A stretch of 64,000 bases of DNA from Anaerolineales bacterium (lineage in GTDB: Bacteria; Chloroflexota; Anaerolineae; Anaerolineales; Villigracilaceae), in the NCBI GenBank assembly GCA_030583905.1, contig CP129481.1, positions 2,386,136 to 2,450,135 of the forward strand, written 5' to 3'. This document shows, in pieces, positions 45,301 through 52,108 of the stretch (positions are counted from its first letter, which is position 1; the number at the start of each line of letters is the position of its first letter). The translations under genes and the position numbers were made by a program. Under the pieces are notes generated by a model. The model did no database searches and was not told where the DNA came from. It saw only the letters and a list, made by a program, of their open reading frames with translations.

Positions 45301-45830
45301 TCAAGTTTTACATTTTGCGTTTGCTGGGTTTGTTTAATGTCAAATGTATTGTTGATGAGAAGGGGAATGGCGAACTTTTCCAGTTTGCCAACTGAACGCA
45401 GGAGTGCATCGGTGTAGATGCGTGCGCCTTCTGCATGTTGCGCGGGTGTGAGATTTGGAAGGTCGCGGGTAAAAGCTTTGTGCAAGAGCGATTGCAGTTT
45501 CTTCGAGTCCAACGCCCCCGGCAGTTCGGTTAATGCGGCTTGCACGGAGGGCAGGTTATCAAAGCGCATGCCGTGGAACGCTCCGCGCAAATCTGCATCG
45601 GGGCAGTTCGCTTTGTCTTGCACGTAAACGTGCGCCTGTTCTGCGGCATCGAGCAATTGTTTGGCGGTCTGGTCGGCTGCAAGCCAATCATCCAGCCGCT
45701 TTTGCAGGTCCTCATCGATCAAAGTCCCTGCGGCAATGCCGGCGGCATCTTCCCCCAGCCATAATTTCGCCTGATGCTTGAGCAAGGCGGTGATGAACTT
45801 TATCGTGGTTTTTGGCAGGTCAGGCGGCAT
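42381..45830 (-). CDS. NLR-like STAND NTPase with 13 TPR repeats
   Basis: 1149 residues. An N-terminal helical domain (~1-165), a linker (SPTLPG), the GRxxDLEKL start of an NB-ARC NTPase, Walker A TGMGGLGKTQ (~252-260), Walker B RLLILDNFEE, sensor LRLLITSRR, and GLPLAL-like YLPLALELAGRYL, then a winged-helix/arm region. The C-terminus is 13 TPR units of 42 residues of the kinesin-light-chain type (LGxVLxDLGDHAGARSAYERALRIxE...HPxVAxxVNN). Such proteins oligomerise on ligand binding and act in signalling or immunity; the ligand is presumably read by the repeats. The start MPPDLPKT at 45830 has GAGGGG upstream and a good promoter; the longer frame is rejected. Confidence 0.9.
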   Translation of the reverse strand: MPPDLPKTTIKFITALLKHQAKLWLGEDAAGIAAGTLIDEDLQKRLDDWLAADQTAKQLLDAAEQAHVYVQDKANCPDADLRGAFHGMRFDNLPSVQAALTELPGALDSKKLQSLLHKAFTRDLPNLTPAQHAEGARIYTDALLRSVGKLEKFAIPLLINNTFDIKQTQQTQNVKLESIEGKQDKLLSLIEKPLSFPSTPSPTLPGDLPIGSHLPFPRNGYFTGRTADLEKLAEALLDDHQPGVVINQAVTGMGGLGKTQLAVEFAYEYGHRFQGVHWLDLRETGTLESQIALCGSKMGLLNFPPTLPEQAEAARQEWMRNGPRLLILDNFEEIEATNEVLARLRHSGLRLLITSRRADWSASLGLGRLPLDEFSLQESLDFLRNYIPAERESEEELGKLADHLGYLPLALELAGRYLELQPRLKIGAYLAQLEKALEHRSMQNWKAERKSLTGHDLSLLQTFAQSWEQVQDGNARTLFIACGYCAPNTLIPFSILEAALGDEKDACDECLSDLIGLGLLKAGPSIHPLLAQFARGLDVEDTHLRSFSEALAELATQTNNAADQAGNYTLFTPLLPHVREAAERAEPASLEPAGRLWNSLGYHIKELADYAGARSAYERALRIDEATYGPDHPSVARDVNNLGLVLQDLGDHAGARSAYERALRIFEKQLGEDHPNVATLVNNLGGVLQDLGDHAGARSAYERALRIDEATYGPDHPSVARDVNNLGGVLKELGDHAGARSAYERALRIDEATYGPDHPSVARDVNNLGFVLKELGDHAGARSAYERALRIDEATYGPDHPSVAIRVNNLGGVLQDLGDHAGARSAYERALRIFEKQLGADHPNVATLVNNLGGVLKDLGDHAGARSAYERAVKIWEAAFGPEHPQVATGVNNLGNVLQDLGDHAGARSAFERALRIDEATYGPDHPQVATGVNNLGSVLQDLGDHAGARSAFERAVKIWEAAFGPEHPQVATGVNNLGNVLQDLGDHAGARSAFERAVKIWEAAFGPEHPQVATGVNNLGFVLKALGDHAGARSAYERALRIDEATYGPDHPSVAIRVNNLGLVLKDLGDHAGARSAFERAVKIWEAAFGPEHPQVATGVNNLGLVLKDLGDHAGARSAFERALKIFEKYLPPEHPNVKIVRGNLESL
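42384..44033 (-). repeat. 13 x 126-bp tandem repeat encoding TPRs
   Basis: Thirteen units, twelve of exactly 126 bp plus a slightly longer last one. The block AAGGTCCGCCT...CCGGGGCAAGG equivalent (plus strand GCGGACCTTGCCCCGGCATG) recurs almost unchanged. Three subtypes of the second half of the unit (RIDEATYGPDHP, RIFEKQLGxDHP, KIWEAAFGPEHP) are shuffled through the array, a sign of recent duplication or gene conversion. Confidence 0.93.
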
Positions 45831-45873
45831 AACCCCTCGCTGTACGTGATGCGTGAATAGATGGCTTTGTCCG

Positions 45874-45902
45874 AGTATAGATGTAAACAAACGAATTGAC
45901 AA
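45874..45902 (-). promoter_or_regulatory. Promoter of the first STAND gene
   Basis: On the minus strand TTGTCA (45897-45902) and TATACT (45874-45879) are spaced by 17 nt, a near-consensus sigma-70-type promoter. The leader is about 37 nt. Confidence 0.65.
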
Positions 45903-45910
45903 GAAACCGA

Positions 45911-45916
45911 TATAAT
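45911..45916 (+). promoter_or_regulatory. -10 box giving a leaderless transcript
   Basis: TATAAT ends 6 nt before the ATG at 45923. It lies just beside the divergent STAND promoter, so the two may compete for polymerase. Confidence 0.55.
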
Positions 45917-45922
45917 TTCGTT

Positions 45923-46690
45923 ATGAACCCGCTCAACCGCACCCTGCGCGACACCTTCCAATTCTCCTCGCGCGACCTGCTCGCCAACCGCGCCGGCAAA
46001 CTCTCCGAACGGCAGAAAGCCCGTCAACAGGCGGCGGGCGTCAGCCTCAAGGTCGGCATCGGCTTCTTCGTCGTGGTCATGCTCGGCTCGCTCGGCATCG
46101 TCTTCCTGTTCTCGTCCGTCAGTGGCGCGAACGAAGGCGCCTCGTCCTTCGACACCATGGTCACCACCGGCATTCTGATCGGCGTTGTCGCGCTCATCCT
46201 CGTCATTTCGCTGTTCTCCAGCAGCAAACATCTCGCCGCCACCAAAGAGAAGCAGATCCAAAAAGCGGAGGGGGAGCTGGGTCACGGCAGAATCCGCGCA
46301 GACGCCGCACACTTCGAGATCAAGATCGGCAGGACGAGGATCCGCCTCCTGACGCAGGAACAGTTGGAAGCGTTCCAAGTGGGTGAGTCCTACCGCGTAC
46401 ATTTCCTCCCCGGTCCCGTCCCGACCATTCTCTCCGCCGAAGTCCTCGGCACCGAAGCCGAAGCGGATGCGTCCCTTGAGCTGGTTGACAGCATCGAAGA
46501 CGATCTCATCATCCAGCGGCAGAAACGCGCGCGTCCCATCGTCATCGTGCTGGCGGTGCTGGCGCTCGGCTTTCCGCTGGCGATACTCGCCGCCTCCGCC
46601 TTGCCCGAATCCCTGCGCTGTGTGGTCTGGCTTGTGCTGTTCGGAATCGGCTTTGGTTTCGTCTTCTGGGCGCTGCGGCGGGTGGGGTAG
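45923..46690 (+). CDS. Membrane protein of unknown function (255 aa)
   Basis: Two helices (~40-62 and ~82-102) near the N-terminus and two more near the C-terminus (~200-220, ~228-248) surround a soluble domain of about 95 residues (HLAATKEKQIQKAEGELGHGRIRADAAHFEIKIGRTRIRLL...). This central part contains a pattern seen in small beta-rich domains next to helices (GESYRVHFLPGPVPTILSAEVL). I cannot name the family. The ATG at 45923 is chosen over the TTG at 45896 because of the TATAAT 6 nt upstream. It is a single-gene unit followed by a family A repeat. Confidence 0.75.
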   Translation: MNPLNRTLRDTFQFSSRDLLANRAGKLSERQKARQQAAGVSLKVGIGFFVVVMLGSLGIVFLFSSVSGANEGASSFDTMVTTGILIGVVALILVISLFSSSKHLAATKEKQIQKAEGELGHGRIRADAAHFEIKIGRTRIRLLTQEQLEAFQVGESYRVHFLPGPVPTILSAEVLGTEAEADASLELVDSIEDDLIIQRQKRARPIVIVLAVLALGFPLAILAASALPESLRCVVWLVLFGIGFGFVFWALRRVG

Positions 46691-46704
46691 GGGAGTACCG
46701 CCTC

Positions 46705-46799
46705 GTCATTGCGAGGGCGAAGCCCGAAGCAATCCCTGTGCTTTTGTTGATGTGGGGATTGCTTCGTCGCCGCGCGTTGCGCCGCTCCTCGCAACGACA
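46705..46799. repeat. Dispersed palindromic repeat, family A
   Basis: Begins GTCATTGCGAGGGCGAAGC and ends CTCGCAACGACA, with inner CGAAGCAATCCC and GGGATTGCTTCG as a second pair of inverted repeats. A full-length intergenic copy about 95 bp long. Confidence 0.75.
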
Positions 46800-46865
46800 G
46801 GAAAACCGAGTGGGGGAGGTCAAGACGGGGGCGGAAAGGCTGTCTTCCTTTTTATTTTGAATTAT

Positions 46866-46893
46866 GTTTTCGATAAGTATTATTATCGAAAAC
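46866..46893. other. dif-like 28-bp palindrome (candidate Xer site) or operator
   Basis: Arms GTTTTCGATAA and TTATCGAAAAC are perfect inverted repeats of 11 bp around the 6-bp spacer GTATTA; the match extends to 13 bp per arm (46864-46895). The 11-6-11 layout and inner ATAA/TTAT ends are those of bacterial dif sites. It sits 35 bp before a XerC/D-type recombinase gene and touches its -35 box, so an operator bound by a dimeric repressor is the alternative. Confidence 0.6.
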
Positions 46894-46894
46894 A

Positions 46895-46922
46895 TTGACA
46901 AGAACACAGAAATTCGTATAAT
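46895..46922 (+). promoter_or_regulatory. Consensus promoter of the tyrosine recombinase gene
   Basis: TTGACA (46895-46900) and TATAAT (46917-46922) are both perfect and spaced by 16 nt. The -10 box ends 6 nt before the ATG, so the mRNA should be leaderless. The -35 box abuts the palindrome. Confidence 0.8.
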
Positions 46923-46928
46923 AAAGCC

Positions 46929-47981
46929 ATGCCAGACGCCCCTGAGACAAGATCCGCCACGATTTCCGACCTGATGGACGCCTATCTGCGCACTGTGGAG
47001 CGTGCCCGCAGCAAGCACACAAAACTTGCGTATAAGAATGCCCTGCAAATTTTCCGCGATGTGCTGGCGAAACGCGGCATGCATCCCGACTCCGCCCCCA
47101 TTGAAACACTGGCGGAAGATTCCTTCGCCAAATTCGTCGACCACCTCAACGACTACGCGCCCGCCACCGAGCAACTGTACCTGCAAGCCGTCAAGGGCTT
47201 CTACCTGTTCGTGGACGCTGAAAAATTGATCGATGTCAACCAATCGCGCCTGACGGTGCTTATACGACAGAGATCGCGGCGCACCGGCACGCGCATCCCA
47301 CAGTTCCCTGCCGAAGCGATCGAGCAATTGCTCGATATCATCACCGACGTGGAACATCTGCTGACACCCGCCGATGCCGAAAATGAAAATTTGTCAGACA
47401 TTAAGCTACGCGCATACCGTGACCGCGCCTTTTTGACCACTTTGGCGGATACCGGTTTCCGCGTGCATGAGGCGTGCAACCTGCGCCGCGGCGATATCGA
47501 CTGGCACGAAGGACGCGCCGTCATCATCGGCAAAGGCAACAAGCAAGCCGTGGTGCGTTTCACCTCGCGCTCCCTGCAAACCATCAAGGATTATCTCGCC
47601 CAGCGCGCCGCTCTGGACGGAAACTCCGGCAGGCAGTTGAGTTCTCTGCCCCTCTTCGCCCGCCACGACAAAGGCGCGGGCAAAAAGGTCAAGCCGATCA
47701 CGCCGACCACCGGGCGCAACATCGTCAAGGAGCGCGTGGCGCAATTGCTCGGTGCTGACCTGGTCGGCAAGATCACACCGCACTCCTTCCGTCATTATTT
47801 CGTCACCACCGTCCTGCGCGGCACCGGCAACCTTAAGATCGCGCAGGAACTTGCCCGCCACAAGAACATCCAGGTCACCCAGCGCTACACCCATCTTTCC
47901 AACGACGAACTCGACAAGGCATATTACGAAGTCTTCGAGAAACACACCAACCAAGGGAAGTCATCTGATGAGCAAACGTAA
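46929..47981 (+). CDS. XerC/XerD-type tyrosine recombinase
   Basis: 350 residues. N-terminal SAM-like core-binding domain (~10-112, TKLAYKNALQIFRDVL...) and catalytic domain (~125-340) with all six active-site positions visible: R178 (TGFRVHEACNL), K202 (IGKGNK), H285-x-x-R288 (TPHSFRH), H311 (LARHKNI) and nucleophile Y320 (TQRYTHLS). It cuts and rejoins DNA at inverted-repeat sites. Size and motif spacing resemble chromosomal Xer proteins more than phage integrases, although an insert at ~140-160 (LLTPADAENENLSD) is unusual. No phage or transposon genes surround it. It overlaps the next gene by 14 nt. Confidence 0.9.
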   Translation: MPDAPETRSATISDLMDAYLRTVERARSKHTKLAYKNALQIFRDVLAKRGMHPDSAPIETLAEDSFAKFVDHLNDYAPATEQLYLQAVKGFYLFVDAEKLIDVNQSRLTVLIRQRSRRTGTRIPQFPAEAIEQLLDIITDVEHLLTPADAENENLSDIKLRAYRDRAFLTTLADTGFRVHEACNLRRGDIDWHEGRAVIIGKGNKQAVVRFTSRSLQTIKDYLAQRAALDGNSGRQLSSLPLFARHDKGAGKKVKPITPTTGRNIVKERVAQLLGADLVGKITPHSFRHYFVTTVLRGTGNLKIAQELARHKNIQVTQRYTHLSNDELDKAYYEVFEKHTNQGKSSDEQT

Positions 47982-48687
47982 CGCGGTCATCCTGTCCGGC
48001 ATACTGCTGTACCTCATCGGGGTTATCATCTCCCTTTCGCTGTCGGCGGTCATGATGTGGGGTGAAATGGAAGCGCGCCTGTACACCCAGCAAAGCGGCG
48101 ACAAACACCTGAAGATCGCCTGTCCGCTGCTGATCGCGCCGTGGGAGAGCGCCGTCATCAGCACGGTCGTGACGAACACGCTGAGAGATCAGGATACACG
48201 TCCGCAGGTCAATGCCATCATCAGTCATGAAAAAGAAGCGCGCGTCGTGACGCAAACGCTCGAACTGGGTCCGTTTGACAGCCGCTCCCTGCAATGGACG
48301 GTCAGTGCTTCGGACATCGTCTTCGAGCGCCTGATCCTGGTCAACATCCTGCAGCGCCCGTATCGTGACCTGCCCTCCCGTCAGGGCGCGTGCAGCATCG
48401 TGGTGTTCAGTCTGTTCGGCTGGAGCGGCATGGGGACATTGTATGCAACGGTCGCGGCGGGAGTTGCGGCGTCGCTCGCTGGCGCGGGTCTGTTGTATTC
48501 CCGGCACCGCCCGCTGACCGATTTCACAAAAAAGATCGCCGCACTCAACGCGGTCTTTCTCGCGCTCGTCCTGATGGGATTGGTCAGCGCCCTGACGCGG
48601 CTGTGGGGATTGACGCTATTGCTCGACAGCGCCGCCCTGCTCGTCATCGCCGCCGGCAGTATCGAGATATTTTTAGCCAAACGCTAA
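47968..48687 (+). CDS. Membrane protein of unknown function (239 aa)
   Basis: ATG at 47968 with GGGAAG upstream, overlapping the recombinase stop by 14 nt, so co-expressed with it. One helix at ~6-28, an extracytoplasmic domain of about 120 residues (ACPLLIAPWESAVISTVVTNTLRDQDTRPQVNAIIS...), then four helices to the end (FSLFGWSGMGTLYATVAAGVAASLAGAGLLY, ALNAVFLALVLMGLVSAL, LLLDSAALLVIAAGSIEIFL). No family recognised. It converges with the aminotransferase gene, overlapping its end by 4 nt. Confidence 0.75.
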   Translation: MSKRNAVILSGILLYLIGVIISLSLSAVMMWGEMEARLYTQQSGDKHLKIACPLLIAPWESAVISTVVTNTLRDQDTRPQVNAIISHEKEARVVTQTLELGPFDSRSLQWTVSASDIVFERLILVNILQRPYRDLPSRQGACSIVVFSLFGWSGMGTLYATVAAGVAASLAGAGLLYSRHRPLTDFTKKIAALNAVFLALVLMGLVSALTRLWGLTLLLDSAALLVIAAGSIEIFLAKR

Positions 48688-49589
48688 CGCAATGCTTCGC
48701 TTCGTTCTTCGACGTATGCCTGATACGCTTTTCTGAGAGTCTTCGCCCACGCTCCGACCCTCCCCTCCCCCACCGGCTTGCCGTCGATCATCACGATCGG
48801 TACCACGCCGCGCGAACTGGATGTGAGAAATGCTTCCTTGAATCCCTCATCCATGCGCGGCGCGCGGTATTCAATGGACATCCCCTGCCCCCTTGCCAGC
48901 CTCAGCACTGCCTTGCGCGTGACCCCAAGCAAAATGCCGTGACGGGCGGTGATCAACTTAATGTCATTGCGAGGGCGGCGATCTTCCGCACGAAGCAATC
49001 CCCCGCGCATAAAAGATTGCTTCGCCGCTTCGCGGCTCGCAACGACATGGTTGACGGCATAAAAATTCGACGTCATCCCCTCCAGTATCCGCCCGTTTTT
49101 GGTCAACAGGATCTCGAAGATATCATCCTTGACCCGTTTGCGCTGTTCCGCGCTTGCAGTGATGAAGTCCGTGCCTTTGATGCGCGGGTCGTGCCGCGCC
49201 AAGTCGGCGGTGATGACATGCACGCCGTTCTCATACACGGATTCATCCAGCGGAATGAAGGGTTGAATACCGAGATACACGTTTCCATCGTTCTTTGTCA
49301 GCATTAAGCGCACGCGCGATTCGCGCGGCAGGTATTCCCGCGCCAGTTCCACAATGCGCTGACGAAGAGTCTGCTCATCCACGGATGGGCGCAAGCCCGC
49401 GTCCTTTGCAGGGACGTACAACCTGTCCAAGTGTGCCTGCAAGCCAAGCACCCTGCTCCCGCCCGCCAATGTGCTGAAGGTGGTGTAAAAGCCGTCCGGC
49501 AGTTGGACCGTGATCCCGTCGAGGGTGGAAGCGCGCACCTCCAGCGGGAGCATATCGTCGTTCGTGAGGTGGAATCCTTTTGCAGTCAT
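48684..49589 (-). CDS. Class IV aminotransferase with an inserted repeat peptide
   Basis: 301 residues of the IlvE/PabC/D-amino-acid aminotransferase fold: K138 in RIKGTDFITA is the likely PLP lysine, E170 in LEGMTSNFYAV the PLP-binding region, and GILLGVTRKAVL and SSRGVVPIVMIDGKPVGEG the later conserved segments. Between NFYAV and IKLITARHGILLG, where the family normally has a few residues, lie about 30 extra (residues ~179-210) encoded by a family A palindrome. The substrate (branched-chain amino acid, aminodeoxychorismate or D-amino acid) cannot be fixed. A TATAAT ends 6 nt before the ATG, predicting a leaderless mRNA. Confidence 0.85.
   Translation of the reverse strand: MTAKGFHLTNDDMLPLEVRASTLDGITVQLPDGFYTTFSTLAGGSRVLGLQAHLDRLYVPAKDAGLRPSVDEQTLRQRIVELAREYLPRESRVRLMLTKNDGNVYLGIQPFIPLDESVYENGVHVITADLARHDPRIKGTDFITASAEQRKRVKDDIFEILLTKNGRILEGMTSNFYAVNHVVASREAAKQSFMRGGLLRAEDRRPRNDIKLITARHGILLGVTRKAVLRLARGQGMSIEYRAPRMDEGFKEAFLTSSSRGVVPIVMIDGKPVGEGRVGAWAKTLRKAYQAYVEERSEALR
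48963..49048. repeat. Family A palindromic repeat inside the aminotransferase gene
   Basis: Begins GTCATTGCGAGGGCGGCGA and ends CTCGCAACGACAT, with inner CGAAGCAATC and GATTGCTTCG. The frame stays open through it, adding a peptide that includes SFMRGGLLRAEDRRPR. Confidence 0.8.
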
Positions 49590-49595
49590 GAGCGA

Positions 49596-49601
49596 ATTAT
49601 A
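49596..49601 (-). promoter_or_regulatory. -10 box giving a leaderless transcript
   Basis: TATAAT on the minus strand ends 6 nt before the ATG of the aminotransferase gene at 49589. Confidence 0.6.
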
Positions 49602-49662
49602 AATCCTGTCTCCTTACAATTTTGCAAACTCGAAGCCGATGGCACGCGCAAGCGGGAAAACT

Positions 49663-49668
49663 TATAAT
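49663..49668 (+). promoter_or_regulatory. -10 box giving a leaderless transcript
   Basis: TATAAT ends 7 nt before the ATG at 49676, which fixes the start of the 810-residue gene. Confidence 0.55.
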
Positions 49669-49675
49669 TGACCGG

Positions 49676-52108
49676 ATGAGCAGAAAAGAGTCGACCCTTC
49701 AAAAAGCATCCGAACTCACCGCAAAGGATCTGCGCACGGTTGCGAAGACTCTTTCCGCCCAGCAGCTTTCGCGCCTGACCCTGCCTGAGATCGAAGCCGT
49801 CGTGCAATTGGTCGCCAGGGTGATCCCCGCCGGCAATGTGCCCGGCATGATCCTCAGCGGACTCGCCCGCCTGCCCGGGCGGCGCATCCCCGTTCAAAAA
49901 ATGCAGCAGGATATCCATGCCCTGTTCAGCGGCATCGAGCAGATTCTCGACCAGGCGGTGTACGGCGCATTCTTTGCGGGTCCTGCCGCGGTGTTGTGGG
50001 GATATCAAAACCTGCTCAAACTGGCGGGCAAGGATCCCGAGTCGGCGTTCCCGGAGGGCGCGTGGCAGTTCTACGTCAACTATGCCCTGCGCGAAGATAC
50101 CGCCCGGCACACCAACGAAACGCACGGGTTCGACACCCTGCTGCGCCAGCACAAGATCCAGCCCGCGCCGGTCGACCGCCTGACCGCATGGGTCATGGCA
50201 AGCGTCACCTGCCTGCACCAATATCACGCCCTGCTTGCGAACGAATGGCATGAGCGCGTTTCGATCTCCCTGTTGGAGGAGGCGATCCACACCGCCCCGT
50301 ATGCTGCGCGCAGCGCCCGGCGGCTCCAGCGCGAGTGGGAGTCGATCCGTCCATACCGCCGCGGGCATGACGGCGCGGATCACGATTACCCGGCCTACCG
50401 CCGCATGAAGTTCGAGCAGTTCCTGCAGGGAAAGCTGGAAGCCCTGCCGCAGCCCATCCGCACGATCTGGAGCTCGAAATACAAAGCCGCCGAGTCGCAG
50501 GGACTTGCCGCCTACCAAAAGCAGATGTCCATTCTGGCATATCTCGAGGCGGGAGATTACGGCGAGACGCGCGTCCCGTTCAATATCACCGAGGCGCATA
50601 TCGGCATCATTCACAATGGAAGTTATTACCTCCTGCCGGTCTGCGAACCCGGCAGCGACCAGCCGCTGAACGTGTTCACCGCCCGCGAGCAGATCGCATC
50701 CCTGCTTGATTCGCCGCCGTCATCGCCCTCGCAACTTGCATCGCTTGCCCGGGTGAAACGTTCTGCGCTAAAAAGACTGCGCTCCAAGCTCGACCCCATG
50801 CTGGTGACCGAACTCGACAACCTGCGTTTCGCGCCGATCCTGATCTCGACCGATGTGCGCATGCGCGCCCTGCCGCTGTCTGAATTACGCCAGACCGAGC
50901 GAGGGGTCGGCGCACATGCCATGACCATCTTCGACACAGGCGAGACCTTCGTCTTCGATCAATCGCACATCTTCTTCGACGGCGCATGGGGCACGGCGCT
51001 CTCCGAGATCATGACCAATGAAGCGCTGTCCTGGGCGCGTTATTTGAACATGTTCCCCTCCCCCACCCCCGCCGGCATGCGCATCTATGCGCCGCTTTCG
51101 CTACAACTCAGCCGGGAGGAGCTGGACCTCGTCGCACAGGCGCCGCACGTCACGCCCGAAGCCGGCGCGGAAACGGAGCGGGTCGACCTGCGCGCCTGCC
51201 TCGCGCTGCGCCGTCAATTCAAACAGCGCAGCGACCTGCTCGACCTGACCGTCAACGACATGCTGGTCTTGTACCGCGCCATCCATGCCGCGCTGTACCG
51301 CCCGTCGGCGCAGTTGACCGCCGGGATCCAGAAACTGGCGGAGACCCATCCCGAAGTCGCCGCATCCCTGCGCAAACTGGTGGAGGACGACAGCCGCACC
51401 AACCCGTCCATCCTGATCCCCATGGATGCCAGCCTGAAGACGCCGCGCGACCGCGTTTATCCGCTCAATGTGGAAGTCCCGCTCGGCGACCTGAACCTGC
51501 TCGGTCTGCACGCCCAAACGTTGAACATGCTTGGCGCCTACGAATCCGCCTCCGGCGCGGAACGAGCCGCCTTGTCCGCCAGTTTCAACCAGCTGCAGAA
51601 GACCTATCTCGCCTCGCTGGCGGGCTTCGGCGCTTATCTCGCGCGCGCCAAGGACGTCGCCGCGCAGGGACAAAGCCCCAGCGTCGGCGCGATCAAACTG
51701 CTGGCACACCTGCCCCTGCCCGTCCAGCGCCTTTTGGATAAGATCCCCGAGCGGATCGAGCTGCTCAACAACCTGCTCAAAGGGCGGGAGGTGATCTCGA
51801 ACGTCGGCGCAGCCGCCCCGAACAGCACGCTGACGCGCTTCATGACCGCCAAGGACGATAACAACCAAAAACAGCTTGCATGGGGTATCATCACGGATGC
51901 CCGTTCCGTCATGCGCATTCACCTTCGCGATTTCCGCCCTCATGTTTCCGAACTACTTGCCATCCGCCGCAGGGACCTAGCCAACTTGATCACACAGGAC
52001 TATCTCGATAACTACGCCGAAGGGTTCAACCAATACGTCCGCGACCTTTCGCGCATCACCACCGCCAGCCGTGACACTGCCATGGAAACCGCCGGGAGCC
52101 GCGCATGA
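49676..52108 (+). CDS. Large protein of unknown function (810 aa), possible acyltransferase fold
   Basis: Soluble, mostly helical, no signal peptide. I do not recognise a family with confidence. Near residue 431 it has QSHIFFDGAWG, an HxxxDG motif, preceded by AMTIFDTGETFVFD. This recalls the catalytic His region of CoA-dependent acyltransferases of the choline/carnitine type, but other family signatures are not clear, so this is only a suggestion. The N-terminal 130 residues (LTAKDLRTVAKTLSAQQLSRL) form a separate helical part. Its stop overlaps the start of a membrane Ser/Thr kinase by 4 nt, so it may be a substrate or partner of that kinase. Confidence 0.8.
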   Translation: MSRKESTLQKASELTAKDLRTVAKTLSAQQLSRLTLPEIEAVVQLVARVIPAGNVPGMILSGLARLPGRRIPVQKMQQDIHALFSGIEQILDQAVYGAFFAGPAAVLWGYQNLLKLAGKDPESAFPEGAWQFYVNYALREDTARHTNETHGFDTLLRQHKIQPAPVDRLTAWVMASVTCLHQYHALLANEWHERVSISLLEEAIHTAPYAARSARRLQREWESIRPYRRGHDGADHDYPAYRRMKFEQFLQGKLEALPQPIRTIWSSKYKAAESQGLAAYQKQMSILAYLEAGDYGETRVPFNITEAHIGIIHNGSYYLLPVCEPGSDQPLNVFTAREQIASLLDSPPSSPSQLASLARVKRSALKRLRSKLDPMLVTELDNLRFAPILISTDVRMRALPLSELRQTERGVGAHAMTIFDTGETFVFDQSHIFFDGAWGTALSEIMTNEALSWARYLNMFPSPTPAGMRIYAPLSLQLSREELDLVAQAPHVTPEAGAETERVDLRACLALRRQFKQRSDLLDLTVNDMLVLYRAIHAALYRPSAQLTAGIQKLAETHPEVAASLRKLVEDDSRTNPSILIPMDASLKTPRDRVYPLNVEVPLGDLNLLGLHAQTLNMLGAYESASGAERAALSASFNQLQKTYLASLAGFGAYLARAKDVAAQGQSPSVGAIKLLAHLPLPVQRLLDKIPERIELLNNLLKGREVISNVGAAAPNSTLTRFMTAKDDNNQKQLAWGIITDARSVMRIHLRDFRPHVSELLAIRRRDLANLITQDYLDNYAEGFNQYVRDLSRITTASRDTAMETAGSRA

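Noticed and set aside
45896..45916. TTGACA and TATAAT as one promoter for the 255-aa membrane protein
   Set aside because: Spacing is only 9 nt; TTGACA overlaps the complement of the divergent STAND -35 box instead.
46929..47981. Prophage or integrative element around the tyrosine recombinase
   Set aside because: No phage, conjugation or excision genes and no tRNA attachment site nearby; features fit a Xer-type protein better.
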